This document shows positions 48,215 to 57,387 of a stretch of 64,000 bases of DNA, piece by piece. The stretch comes from Polaribacter marinaquae (GTDB lineage: Bacteria; Bacteroidota; Bacteroidia; Flavobacteriales; Flavobacteriaceae), in assembly GCF_038019025.1 (NCBI RefSeq), contig NZ_CP150496.1, positions 1,019,501 to 1,083,500 on the forward strand, read 5' to 3'. The notes beneath the pieces were generated by a model. It worked only from the letters and a program-made list of their open reading frames with translations. It was not told where the DNA came from and made no database searches. The stretch's first letter is position 1; each line of letters starts with the position of its first letter. Made by a program: the position numbers and the translations under genes.

Positions 48215-49222
48215 ATGCAACATTCAGACGGAATAATCATTATTCTTTCGTATCCAGATACGGTTGTTAGACCTGCTTATTGGGAAACTTTAAGTAATTT
48301 TTGGCCTAAAATTGGTATTGGTAGCAAACACGCTGTACAAGCTGGTCATGCGGCTTTATTGTTATTAGAAAAAGGAAATAAAACCATAAAATATTTCGAT
48401 TTTGGCAGATACATTACAACGTATGGTAATGGTCGTGTTCGATCTGAAGAAACAGATCCGGAGTTAAAAGTTACAATAAGTGCTGAGTTTCAAAATGACA
48501 AATTAACAAACTTAGAAGAAATTTTACTTTGGATAGAAAATAATCCTGAAAAAACCCATGGAGATGGCAGATTGGTGGCTAGCGTTCATGATGAAATAGA
48601 TTTTTATAAAGCAGACAGCTTTATAAAAAGTTTACTTAATGCTAGAGAAATTCCTTACGGTGCTTTTTTAAAAAACGGTACAAATTGCGCAAGGTTTGTA
48701 ACCGATACTATTATAGCTTCTACAAATAATAAAAAGATTGGTAAGCAGTTAAAAAAATCTAATTTACTTACTCCTAGCCCAATAGGCAATGTTATTAAAG
48801 CCAATACAAACAATACTATTTATTGTATCTATAAACAAGAAATTAAAACTTATTTAAATAGATCTATTTTAAAAGAATACAAAGCTTCTTTTTTTAAAAA
48901 ATTTAACGGTGAACCTAATTTAAAAGGAACTGAAAAACCAAATTTAGAGATTTTTAACCTACAAAACGGAACTTGGTTAGGCGGAATAGGAAGTGGTGCT
49001 TGGTTTAGAATTGAAGAAAAAAAAGATGATCAAACTTATAAAATAGCCAGGTATGATGCTAAAGGAAACAAAGATTTTGAAAACTTCTTTTTATTAAATG
49101 AGCCTAATTTTAATCATCTAGAAAATTATACCTTTATTCACCCAACAAATTGTAAAGAAGTTTATATTCAACAAAATAACATCAAATTCACTTTCAAAAA
49201 GACTGTTTTAAAAGCAAATTAA
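48215..49222 (+). CDS. Probable permuted papain-fold (NlpC/P60-LRAT-like) protein, DUF6695-type
   Basis: A 335-residue protein with no signal peptide. The first half has a hydrophobic strand (GIIIILSYPDTVV), then KHAVQAGHAALLLLEKGN with His45, and later NGTNCARFV with Cys158. A histidine before a cysteine, each on a strand or helix, is the order found in circularly permuted NlpC/P60 and LRAT-like enzymes rather than the classic C-H-H order. It may be a peptidase, amidase or acyltransferase. It lies 2 bp after the DUF6095 gene and so in the murQ unit, which hints at muropeptide processing. The enzymatic assignment is inferred. Confidence 0.5.
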   Translation: MQHSDGIIIILSYPDTVVRPAYWETLSNFWPKIGIGSKHAVQAGHAALLLLEKGNKTIKYFDFGRYITTYGNGRVRSEETDPELKVTISAEFQNDKLTNLEEILLWIENNPEKTHGDGRLVASVHDEIDFYKADSFIKSLLNAREIPYGAFLKNGTNCARFVTDTIIASTNNKKIGKQLKKSNLLTPSPIGNVIKANTNNTIYCIYKQEIKTYLNRSILKEYKASFFKKFNGEPNLKGTEKPNLEIFNLQNGTWLGGIGSGAWFRIEEKKDDQTYKIARYDAKGNKDFENFFLLNEPNFNHLENYTFIHPTNCKEVYIQQNNIKFTFKKTVLKAN

Positions 49223-49295
49223 ACGATTTTTAACTCAATCAATTTTTTTGTTACTCTATTCAAGTTTTAAGATATTTTATTACATTTTAAAAATC

Positions 49296-49303
49296 TAGAT
49301 TTG
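49296..49303 (+). promoter_or_regulatory. -7 promoter box (TAGATTTG) of the dikinase-like gene
   Basis: TAGATTTG matches TAnnTTTG and lies 19 bp before the ATG at 49323, giving a leader of about 15 nt. It makes the dikinase and its serine hydrolase a separate unit from the murQ group. Confidence 0.5.
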
Positions 49304-49322
49304 TTATATCAAACAACAAATC

Positions 49323-52229
49323 ATGAAAACAAAACTACTACTCTCTTTTGCTTTTGCATTATTATTTGGAACTACAAATTATGCAAAACAAAAATCTAAT
49401 AATGATATAAAAAAACTAATATCTTCTTACAAAAAGGATATTCGCGGACCTTATTACCGCATAAAATGGTATTGTAAAGATGGTTCTGTTAGAGATTCTA
49501 AAGATCCTTGTCCAGACTCTATTGGTGGTGGTATTCAGCATGCGTCTTTTAAAGAATCTGCATTAGATTTAAGAAAAACAAATCACTTATTCTTTGGAGA
49601 AATCTTAGCTAGCTTAAACAATCAAGATTTTTTAGATTCAGAAAATAATTATAGTAGATTAAAACAATATCAATTAGGTAAATATCTTGCAAGTATAGAT
49701 GATGGTTGGGTTCTTAAAAAAGGACAATACTACAGAGGTTCTGTACAATCTGAGGATGAAGAAGCTTGGGGAAAACAGTTTTTTGAAACTGTTTTAAAAG
49801 ACGATAGTTTTGTTAACAATAATTACTATTTGGTAAGACAAGCTTTAAAAGATATACCACACAATGGAGATTCTAATATTGCACAACAAATGCGCAGCGA
49901 ATCTAAAGTTCTGGCAGAAGAAATACCAGAATTTATGGATATCAGAATTAAAATTCATGGCAATCCAGAAAAAACAGATATTTATTTGGTTGAAAGTTTT
50001 ATCAAAAAAAATGCTTCTAAAATAGATTCAAAAGAGAAGAAAATTTTTGACAAACTTTTACAAACAATGCAAGAGTTTTATGCTCCTTTAAATTATAAAA
50101 CTATTGCTAATGAAATTTCTAAAATAAAGGATAAAAATAACGTTTTAAGTAGTTTAAATGATTTTTTAAATGAAGACAAATCTAATTTAAGTGCAAAAGA
50201 TATTGTTATAAAAATTACAGAAAATTTAGACTTTTTAAGATATAATATTACGCTATTTAATAATAGTAAAGATCGTTTGGCTCTTTTAGATTTAACTAAT
50301 CAATTAGAAAAAATTTTATTAATCGAAACTCAAAAGTGGCAACCCGCTACTTTAGAAGAAACCATCTTAAAAACACAAACTTTAACATGCGCTTCTTACG
50401 CTACAGGTTTAGTTGAAGCCTGGGAATTCGATTTGATAAAACCAATATATGCAACAACACTACTAAATGATAAGATAACACTAAAAGACTTAAATTCTTT
50501 GGTAACTAGTGCGAGAAGAGTTGTAGAATGGAGTACATCTTTAGTAAAAGCAAATTATCAAGAAACGGTAAATAAATATGCCGATTTTGAATCTTTTGCT
50601 TACGGTTTTATTGATGATAGAATTCGAAATTCGGTTACTCTTAACCTAGGGGAAACGGTAAGCAAACTAAATACTTTTGCTTCAGATATTTCTAATGTTA
50701 ACAATAACGTTATGAATATTAGCAACCAAGGTGCAATTAGAGGTTTAAATCCTGGTTATGCGTTTGGTAAGTTAATTGTTGTTGATGGTAATCCAGAAAA
50801 TATCGAAGTGAACACTAACAATATTTATATTTTTCAAAAACCACCTTCAGATTTAAAACCTGTAGCTGGAATTATGACGGTTTCTGAAGGGAACTTAGTT
50901 TCTCACGTACAATTATTAGCAAGAAATTTAGGGATACCAAATGCCGCTTTGTCTAGTGATAATTTAAAATCATTAGAAAAATATGCGAATAAAAATGTTT
51001 TTTACGCTGTTTCTAATAAAGGGAATGTTATTCTAAAATTAGAGAATGACATGTCGGATGAAGAGCAAAAATTATTCAACAAAAAAGAAAGAACTAAAAA
51101 TATGATTACGGTACCAACCGATAAATTAAGGTTAGATGTATCTAAAATTATAAACATGAAAGATGTTAAAGCATCTGATTCTGGTATTCTTTGCGGTCCG
51201 AAAGCTGCAAATTTGGGTGAATTAAAAAACCTATTTCCAAATAAAGTGGTTGACGGAATTATTATTCCTTTCGGAGTTTTTAAATCGCATATGAATAAAG
51301 AAATGCCATCAAAAAATAAAACTTACTGGCAATTTTTAAATGAAACTTTTAATAAGGCTACTCAATTAAAAAAAGGAAATGTTACTGAAGATGAAATCGA
51401 AAAAATTGTAATAGCATCTTTAAAAGAATTACATACAGCTATTTTAAATATAGATTTAGACGCTTCTTTTATAAAAGATTTAAAAAGTAATTTTTCATCA
51501 GTTTTTGGAGATAATTTAGGTAATGTTCCTGTTTTTTTAAGAAGTGATACTAATATGGAAGATTTAAAAGAATTTACAGGAGCTGGTTTAAACCTAACGT
51601 TGTTCAATATTTTAAAGGAAGAGAAAATTATAAATGGAATAAAGCAAGTTTGGGCTTCTGCATATTCTGAAAGAAGTTTTAAATGGCGTCAGAAATACTT
51701 ATTAAATCCAGAAAATGTGTATCCATCAATATTAATCATACCAAGCGTAGATGTAGATTATTCTGGTGTAATGATTACCAAAGGGATAAATGAAGGTGCT
51801 GAAAATGATTTAACGGTTGCTTTTAGCAGAGGCGCTGGTGGTGCTGTAGATGGGCAATCTGCAGAAACAAGATTAATTACAGATAATAGCAGTTTTTTAT
51901 TAAGTCCGGCAAGACAACCAGATTATATTAGACTTCCTGCAACCGGAAACACTAAAAAGTATTATACCACTTTTAACAAACCTATTTTAAATTACAATAA
52001 CATTAACGAAATAAGAGAATTAGCATCAGAAATAAGAGAGAAAATAGGGAAGCAAAATGACGATAATCATGCTTACGATGTAGAATTTGGTTTTAAAGAT
52101 GATAAACTTTGGTTGTTTCAAATAAGACCATTTGTAGAAAATAAACAGGCAAAAAGTTCTGAATATTTAAACGCAATTTCACCAAAAACTGACAGTAACA
52201 AGGAAATTAAATTAAAAGAAAAAATATAA
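49323..52229 (+). CDS. Exported dikinase-like protein: phosphohistidine domain followed by ATP-grasp domain
   Basis: A 968-residue protein with a signal peptide (LLLSFAFALLFGTTNYAKQ). Residues about 30-470 are helical with no recognised domain. Residues about 480-590 form the phosphohistidine domain: GAIRGLNPGYAFGKLIVVDG and LVSHVQLLARNLGIPNA with His528. From about 625 comes the PPDK/PEPS-type ATP-grasp domain: GPKAANLGEL, RSDTNMED at 740-747, VDYSGVMITKG, AFSRGAGGAVDGQSAE and FQIRPF (Arg935) at the end. In PEP synthase and PPDK the ATP domain comes first; here it comes last, as in plant glucan and phosphoglucan water dikinases. An exported enzyme of this type would need ATP outside the cytosol. 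Its stop overlaps the next start (TAATG). Confidence 0.75.
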   Translation: MKTKLLLSFAFALLFGTTNYAKQKSNNDIKKLISSYKKDIRGPYYRIKWYCKDGSVRDSKDPCPDSIGGGIQHASFKESALDLRKTNHLFFGEILASLNNQDFLDSENNYSRLKQYQLGKYLASIDDGWVLKKGQYYRGSVQSEDEEAWGKQFFETVLKDDSFVNNNYYLVRQALKDIPHNGDSNIAQQMRSESKVLAEEIPEFMDIRIKIHGNPEKTDIYLVESFIKKNASKIDSKEKKIFDKLLQTMQEFYAPLNYKTIANEISKIKDKNNVLSSLNDFLNEDKSNLSAKDIVIKITENLDFLRYNITLFNNSKDRLALLDLTNQLEKILLIETQKWQPATLEETILKTQTLTCASYATGLVEAWEFDLIKPIYATTLLNDKITLKDLNSLVTSARRVVEWSTSLVKANYQETVNKYADFESFAYGFIDDRIRNSVTLNLGETVSKLNTFASDISNVNNNVMNISNQGAIRGLNPGYAFGKLIVVDGNPENIEVNTNNIYIFQKPPSDLKPVAGIMTVSEGNLVSHVQLLARNLGIPNAALSSDNLKSLEKYANKNVFYAVSNKGNVILKLENDMSDEEQKLFNKKERTKNMITVPTDKLRLDVSKIINMKDVKASDSGILCGPKAANLGELKNLFPNKVVDGIIIPFGVFKSHMNKEMPSKNKTYWQFLNETFNKATQLKKGNVTEDEIEKIVIASLKELHTAILNIDLDASFIKDLKSNFSSVFGDNLGNVPVFLRSDTNMEDLKEFTGAGLNLTLFNILKEEKIINGIKQVWASAYSERSFKWRQKYLLNPENVYPSILIIPSVDVDYSGVMITKGINEGAENDLTVAFSRGAGGAVDGQSAETRLITDNSSFLLSPARQPDYIRLPATGNTKKYYTTFNKPILNYNNINEIRELASEIREKIGKQNDDNHAYDVEFGFKDDKLWLFQIRPFVENKQAKSSEYLNAISPKTDSNKEIKLKEKI

Positions 52230-53548
52230 TGATTAAAGGGAAACATTTATTAATAGCCATTTTAGTTTTGGCATCATTTGGTTTTATCAAATACCCGATT
52301 GATGGTTATGAAAGCACAGGAATTGCAAGATTATATCAACTTAGAAAATTTCAATCAGATAGCGTAAGATATACAAGAATACCTGCAGGAGCTTATAAAA
52401 AATTAGCAGATATAAAACTAAATTTAACCAAAAGAAAAAAAGATAGTGTAAATGATTTATTAATTTCTGATAAAGATTTTGAAAGAAAATTAAAGAGAAT
52501 TATTCCTTCTGGCGCTTACTCTATGACTGCTTTAGACATGAGTAATCCTGATAATTTAAAATATGCAGAACATAGAGAAAATGTAGGTTATCAACCAGGT
52601 AGTGTAGGTAAAATTGCTGTTTTATTGGCTGTTTTTGATCAACTGCAAAAACTGTGTCCAGATTCTTTTAAAGAAAGAGCAAATTACTTAAAAAACATAA
52701 AAGTTACTGCTAGATATTGGGGAACAGGAGATCATCATACCATACCAATTTATGATATCGAAAAAGATAAATTAACAAAAAGACGGGTAATTGCTAGTGA
52801 TGAGTTTTCTCTTTATGAATGGTTAGATCATATGGTTTCTGTAAGTAATAATGGTGCAGCAAGTGTTATGTATAGAGAGGCAATGTTAATGGCTGCATTT
52901 GGTCAAGATTATTTCTTTTTAGATGCTGAAAAAGCAGAAAACTATTTTAAAGAAACACCTAGAGATTCTTTAACAAACTTGGCGCATTCAGTAGTAAATC
53001 AACCTTTAAGAAAATTAGGAATTACCGAAAATGAATGGAAATTAGGCGGAATGTTTACAAGACCTGCCGGAAAATATGTTGGTCGAAAAGGCGGAAGTAT
53101 TGGTACACCAAAAGGATTAATGAAATTTTTATTACAATTAGAACAAGGTAATGTTGTTGATGAGGCTTCTAGTTTAGAAATGAAAAGACTTTTATACTTA
53201 ACGGATAGAAGAATTAGATACGCAAAATCACCACGATTAGATAGTGCTGCTGTGTATTTTAAATCTGGTAGTTATTATAAATGCGACAGAGAAAAAAATC
53301 CTGATTGTAAAAGTTATGCCGGTAATGTTTTTAATTATATGAACTCTGTGATTATTGTTGAGCATCCTAACGGAATAAAATACATTGTTTGTTTGATGTC
53401 TAATGTTTTAAACAAAAACTCTGCCGGAGCACACATGTATCTTGCTAGTAAAATTGACGATATTATAGATGAAGCAAACCCAACGGTAAAACCAATTATT
53501 AAAGAAGAAGAGTATAAAACTGATTCTGAAGAAGAAGAAAATAATTAA
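52229..53548 (+). CDS. SxxK serine hydrolase (class A beta-lactamase/PBP-like), exported
   Basis: A 439-residue protein with an N-terminal hydrophobic segment (HLLIAILVLASFGFI). The three motifs of the family are present: SVGK (Ser125, Lys128), SNN (206-208) and KSG (345-347). The E166-type deacylation motif of true class A beta-lactamases is not obvious, so a PBP-like transpeptidase or carboxypeptidase or another esterase is possible. The tail is acidic (EEEYKTDSEEEENN). It is coupled to the dikinase gene by the 1-bp TAATG overlap. Its final 4 bp overlap the convergent transporter gene. Confidence 0.8.
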   Translation: MIKGKHLLIAILVLASFGFIKYPIDGYESTGIARLYQLRKFQSDSVRYTRIPAGAYKKLADIKLNLTKRKKDSVNDLLISDKDFERKLKRIIPSGAYSMTALDMSNPDNLKYAEHRENVGYQPGSVGKIAVLLAVFDQLQKLCPDSFKERANYLKNIKVTARYWGTGDHHTIPIYDIEKDKLTKRRVIASDEFSLYEWLDHMVSVSNNGAASVMYREAMLMAAFGQDYFFLDAEKAENYFKETPRDSLTNLAHSVVNQPLRKLGITENEWKLGGMFTRPAGKYVGRKGGSIGTPKGLMKFLLQLEQGNVVDEASSLEMKRLLYLTDRRIRYAKSPRLDSAAVYFKSGSYYKCDREKNPDCKSYAGNVFNYMNSVIIVEHPNGIKYIVCLMSNVLNKNSAGAHMYLASKIDDIIDEANPTVKPIIKEEEYKTDSEEEENN

Positions 53549-56364
53549 TTGTTATTTGAGATAAAAAGATGATATGTTTTAGTTGCCAAAGCTTTAACAT
53601 CTACATTTTTAAATTGTTTTAAGGGAAGCAAAACAGAAATTAAGTTCTTGTTGTTAGATATTTGAACATATTTAATAACAAGAATTTTTAATTTAAAATT
53701 CCCCATTCTAATAATTCTTCTAAGAGCTTTTCTTTCTTTTATCGGGTTTAAATTTATAATAGTAGCTTTGTAATTAGCATCATCAACTACATAATACTCT
53801 ATAATTGGCAAGACCATCGTTTTAATTTTACTTTGTAAAATATTGTCTAAAAACTCTAACGAATTAATTTTGGCTTCTTTTATTTCACTCTGAATTCCGA
53901 CATAAGTCATCTTTATATCTTCGGCATTATACAACAAACTTAAAAGATTAAATATTGCTTTTAAGTTGTTATCTAATAGTATTTCTAATTCTGAAATTAA
54001 ATTATTTCTAACTACATTTAATTCTGTTATTCCTTCTTCGGATAAAGAGCTCTCTAAGTTTATTAAATTTTCTATTGAAGTAATAATTTCTAATGTATTT
54101 TTATAATAATTACTTTCTCTTAAAATTTGATTTTTAACAACACGGTTGCTTACAGATAAGTTTTTATTTTTCTTTAGAATTTTAATCAAAGAATTAGAGG
54201 CGTATAATCTTGTTACTGCATTTCGACTTCTTAGTAAACGCAATAAGATTTTTACAGATTTTTCATTTTTAAAAGACTCTACAATTCTAGGTAAATGTTT
54301 TTTTATAGAGGGTTTTAAAATTCCTTTTTTATCGAGTTTAAAAAGGTAATCGATAATTTTAGGTCCGTAGTTTTTAAGCGCTTTTACAGCCCTTTTACGA
54401 TATTTCTTTTTTAGTAAAAGATTTAATAAATCGTCAATAAAAATTTCATCCGAAGTTATACCTGCAGAAATGGTTGCAAACTTAGCAATATAAGGATTAC
54501 TGTTTTTTAAGTGCTTGCTAATTAAATGATAATTACTCGTCATTCTTACATACGCAATGCTCATTAATAAACCAGCTAAAACTTCTTGTCTATCAGATAA
54601 ATTACCATTATTTAAAGCAACTACTTTTTCATCTAACCTACCTAAAACATTGTATTTTAAGCCTAGTTTTGCATTATTATAGCTTTGTTTTGCTAAAGAA
54701 TGTAATGCTCCGTTTGCGATATACTCATTAGAATGATTTAAATATTTATTAAAAAATGACGTATCAGAAATTGGCGAATGAGCTAAAATATAATCCAAAG
54801 CAATGTAAACTAATAAATCATCTTTTTCATAAACAAGAACTTCTACTTTATCTAGAATATTAACACTCTCAAAAGCATCTAAATATTCTATCGCTTTTGT
54901 TTTTATTTTATTTGAAGGATGTTCTAAAAGCCTAATTATTGCCTGATTAAAATTGGTTTGCTTATAATCTTTTAATCGATTTAAAGCACTTAAAATAGCT
55001 TCTTCATTTCCGCTAGAAAGAATTTGCTTAAAATCGGCAATTGTATTTGTACGCTTTTTACTTTTTACATTTTCTAATGTAAGCGTTTTCTGAATATTCT
55101 CTTTAAAAGACGTAAAATAAGCTTCTCTTAGCTTGTAGATAAACAAGATCCACACAAACGTAAAAAAGAGAATAATTACAGTGATGTATGTTGTATCTAA
55201 GTTTAATCTTTTAATTAGAAAAATTAATAAAAACCCAGCAAAACCAGTTGCTATACTATCGATTACAACATCGATATAAGACTTTGCTTGATTTTTAATT
55301 TGAATAGGAATTGGCATAATAGACAATTCTACTGCAGCTTTATTAACAGATTGTTTCGCGCTACCATCAATACCTTTTATGATGATTAAAACCCATAATT
55401 CTGGAAAGGTTAAAAACAATAAACTACCAAATGCAATAGTTAATGGTAAAATTAACAAGGTTGTAGAAACCCCCAATCTTGTTAAGACTTTATTGGTTAA
55501 AAATAACTGAATTACCAATGCAATTACATTAAATGTTGAAAACCAAAAACCAAAAAATGCAGCCAAATCATCAGAATCTGGTAATGCTTTTTGAGCAAAA
55601 TCACTAAATTGAAAATCTACTAATTTTGCTACTACTACTCCAATTCCTGTAATTAAAGCAATATATGTTAAGTGCTTTGAATTTTTAATCAGCTTTAAAG
55701 AAGAACTTTCTAAGTTTTCTTGATCTGCAATTACTTGTTTTCTTTTAAACGTATTTAGAAACTTAATTTTTAAATTGTAAACTTTCTTTAAAATAGGAAT
55801 GCACAATAAAATTAAAGCCGCCGCCATAAAAATAGCGACTTCATTACCAAAACTAGTTGCAATAATACTTGTTAAATATCCGCCGAATATACCTCCAGAA
55901 ATTGCACCTGCCCCTATAAACCCAAAGTTTCTTTTTGCTTCTCTTGCATTAAAAACCATGTTTGCAAATAACCAAAACTGAGAAGTAGCAACTACAGCAA
56001 ACAAAGAAATAAATGTATAATAAAAGTATAATAACCAATTGCTAATAACTGTAAACTTAATTATTAAAGCTAAAGCTATAAAGGCAATACTAAATATTAT
56101 TAATGAGATTACGGTTACTTTTACCAAAGAAAAATATCTAATGGCTCTGTTGTAAAAATAGGAAGTTAAAACTGCCACACTTGCCACTAAAAGATATCCT
56201 AAAGGCAAACTATCTGCACCTAATTTAGAAACAAAAAGTGCATTTACAGTTGGTTTAACTATTAATAAAGTAGTTATTATGATAAAAATATATAAGAACA
56301 TAAAAAAAGAGATGCTTATTTCGTCATCTCTTAATCCAAATGTTTTTGATATAATTTTTTTCAC
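53545..56364 (-). CDS. Nucleotide-translocase-like (NTT/TLC-type) membrane protein with C-terminal HEAT-like repeats
   Basis: A 939-residue protein. The first about 430 residues contain 12 hydrophobic helices with the N-terminal pattern seen in NTT/TLC ATP/ADP translocases (TTLLIVKPTVNALFVSKLGADSLPLGYLLV). The remaining about 500 residues are soluble helical repeats of 30 to 40 residues, e.g. NEEAILSALNRLKDYKQ, similar to HEAT repeats. A related fused arrangement is named Npt1/Npt2 family in databases. Known NTTs exchange ATP for ADP across membranes of intracellular bacteria and plastids; for free-living Flavobacteria transport has not been shown. It lies 22 bp downstream of the second serine hydrolase gene and is convergent with the dikinase unit. 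Confidence 0.65.
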   Translation of the reverse strand: MKKIISKTFGLRDDEISISFFMFLYIFIIITTLLIVKPTVNALFVSKLGADSLPLGYLLVASVAVLTSYFYNRAIRYFSLVKVTVISLIIFSIAFIALALIIKFTVISNWLLYFYYTFISLFAVVATSQFWLFANMVFNAREAKRNFGFIGAGAISGGIFGGYLTSIIATSFGNEVAIFMAAALILLCIPILKKVYNLKIKFLNTFKRKQVIADQENLESSSLKLIKNSKHLTYIALITGIGVVVAKLVDFQFSDFAQKALPDSDDLAAFFGFWFSTFNVIALVIQLFLTNKVLTRLGVSTTLLILPLTIAFGSLLFLTFPELWVLIIIKGIDGSAKQSVNKAAVELSIMPIPIQIKNQAKSYIDVVIDSIATGFAGFLLIFLIKRLNLDTTYITVIILFFTFVWILFIYKLREAYFTSFKENIQKTLTLENVKSKKRTNTIADFKQILSSGNEEAILSALNRLKDYKQTNFNQAIIRLLEHPSNKIKTKAIEYLDAFESVNILDKVEVLVYEKDDLLVYIALDYILAHSPISDTSFFNKYLNHSNEYIANGALHSLAKQSYNNAKLGLKYNVLGRLDEKVVALNNGNLSDRQEVLAGLLMSIAYVRMTSNYHLISKHLKNSNPYIAKFATISAGITSDEIFIDDLLNLLLKKKYRKRAVKALKNYGPKIIDYLFKLDKKGILKPSIKKHLPRIVESFKNEKSVKILLRLLRSRNAVTRLYASNSLIKILKKNKNLSVSNRVVKNQILRESNYYKNTLEIITSIENLINLESSLSEEGITELNVVRNNLISELEILLDNNLKAIFNLLSLLYNAEDIKMTYVGIQSEIKEAKINSLEFLDNILQSKIKTMVLPIIEYYVVDDANYKATIINLNPIKERKALRRIIRMGNFKLKILVIKYVQISNNKNLISVLLPLKQFKNVDVKALATKTYHLFISNNN

Positions 56365-56386
56365 GATTTAATTGCCTTTTAATAGA

Positions 56387-57292
56387 CTATAAAGAACGTG
56401 TTTTTTTTAATACTTTTTCTAATGGTCTTACTAAGTTTCTAATTATTTGTTCACCATAATCGTTATCAATTAAAGCAACAATAATATATTTTCTTTCTGG
56501 ACCCCAAACTAAGGCAGAATCAGAATGGTAATTTCTCCAAGAACCCGATTTTCTATAAATAGTTGCTTGTGGTGCAATTTTATCTAAAGTGTTTACAAAT
56601 TTATGATGCAACTTTGGGTCTTTCATAATTTCTAACATTTCTGTAGAACGTTCTGTACTAATTAAATTACCTAAAGCTAATTGATAATAAAAGCTACAAA
56701 CTTGTCTTGTAGTTGCTGCATGACTTAAACCTTTTAAAGGATCTGGATTTCTTTTACCAGAAGCTGCATATCTTTTTCCTACCCATAAACCTCCACCAAC
56801 TTTTTCGTCGTATAATTTATTTTTAGGAGCTCTTAATACCTGTTCAATTTTTTTATAACCAAGTCTATCAATCATTCTTGTAGAAGCCTGATTATTCGAT
56901 TTACTAATCATTAATCGTAAATCTTTTTTAATTTCATCAGTATACTCTAATTCTTTATTTTCAATGGCATCCATAGCCGCCAAAAGAATGGCTATTTTAG
57001 GTAAACTTGCGGCATACATCATAAAATTATCATTCATACCAGCATATCTATAATTTGTTGCATCACTTAGATCTACAATACCAATAGACATTTGCTTACC
57101 TGCAATTAATCGTTTCCATTTTTTATTGGAATTAATCTCATTAACCAAAATTGTTTTTAACTGCGGATCTTCTATTTGAGCAATAGGATCGATTTCTGCA
57201 ACATGGCTTATCGGTAAGCTTTGTCCGTAAACAATAGTAGATAATAATATTGTAAGTGTTAATAAATGATTCTTAATTTTCTGTAAATACAT
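56387..57292 (-). CDS. SxxK serine hydrolase (class A beta-lactamase-like), exported
   Basis: A 301-residue protein with a signal peptide (LLTLTILLSTIVYGQ). SLPK (Ser96, Lys99) is the SxxK motif, SNN (132-134) is the second motif and KSG (248-250) the third, as in class A beta-lactamase-like hydrolases. The glutamate loop of true beta-lactamases is not evident, so antibiotic resistance is not implied. It resembles the hydrolase at 52229 in motif order but is shorter and diverged. It precedes the NTT-like gene in a bicistronic unit. A promoter box lies at 57380-57387. Confidence 0.8.
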   Translation of the reverse strand: MYLQKIKNHLLTLTILLSTIVYGQSLPISHVAEIDPIAQIEDPQLKTILVNEINSNKKWKRLIAGKQMSIGIVDLSDATNYRYAGMNDNFMMYAASLPKIAILLAAMDAIENKELEYTDEIKKDLRLMISKSNNQASTRMIDRLGYKKIEQVLRAPKNKLYDEKVGGGLWVGKRYAASGKRNPDPLKGLSHAATTRQVCSFYYQLALGNLISTERSTEMLEIMKDPKLHHKFVNTLDKIAPQATIYRKSGSWRNYHSDSALVWGPERKYIIVALIDNDYGEQIIRNLVRPLEKVLKKTRSL

Positions 57293-57379
57293 ATTTTAAT
57301 TATTTTATTAATAACTATCTATATAATACAACATATATACCATCTTACAAGCTATAGATGTTAATGTTATCTAAAAATA

Positions 57380-57387
57380 CAAAATTA
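57380..57387 (-). promoter_or_regulatory. -7 promoter box (TAATTTTG, minus strand) of the serine hydrolase-NTT unit
   Basis: On the minus strand TAATTTTG matches TAnnTTTG. It overlaps the last codon of the upstream DinB gene, and predicts a leader of about 80 nt before the ATG at 57292. Confidence 0.4.

Noticed and set aside
52229..57292. Reading the SxxK hydrolases as antibiotic resistance beta-lactamases
   Set aside because: SxxK, SxN and KSG motifs are shared with PBPs, the deacylation glutamate was not found and the genes are embedded in an envelope cluster.
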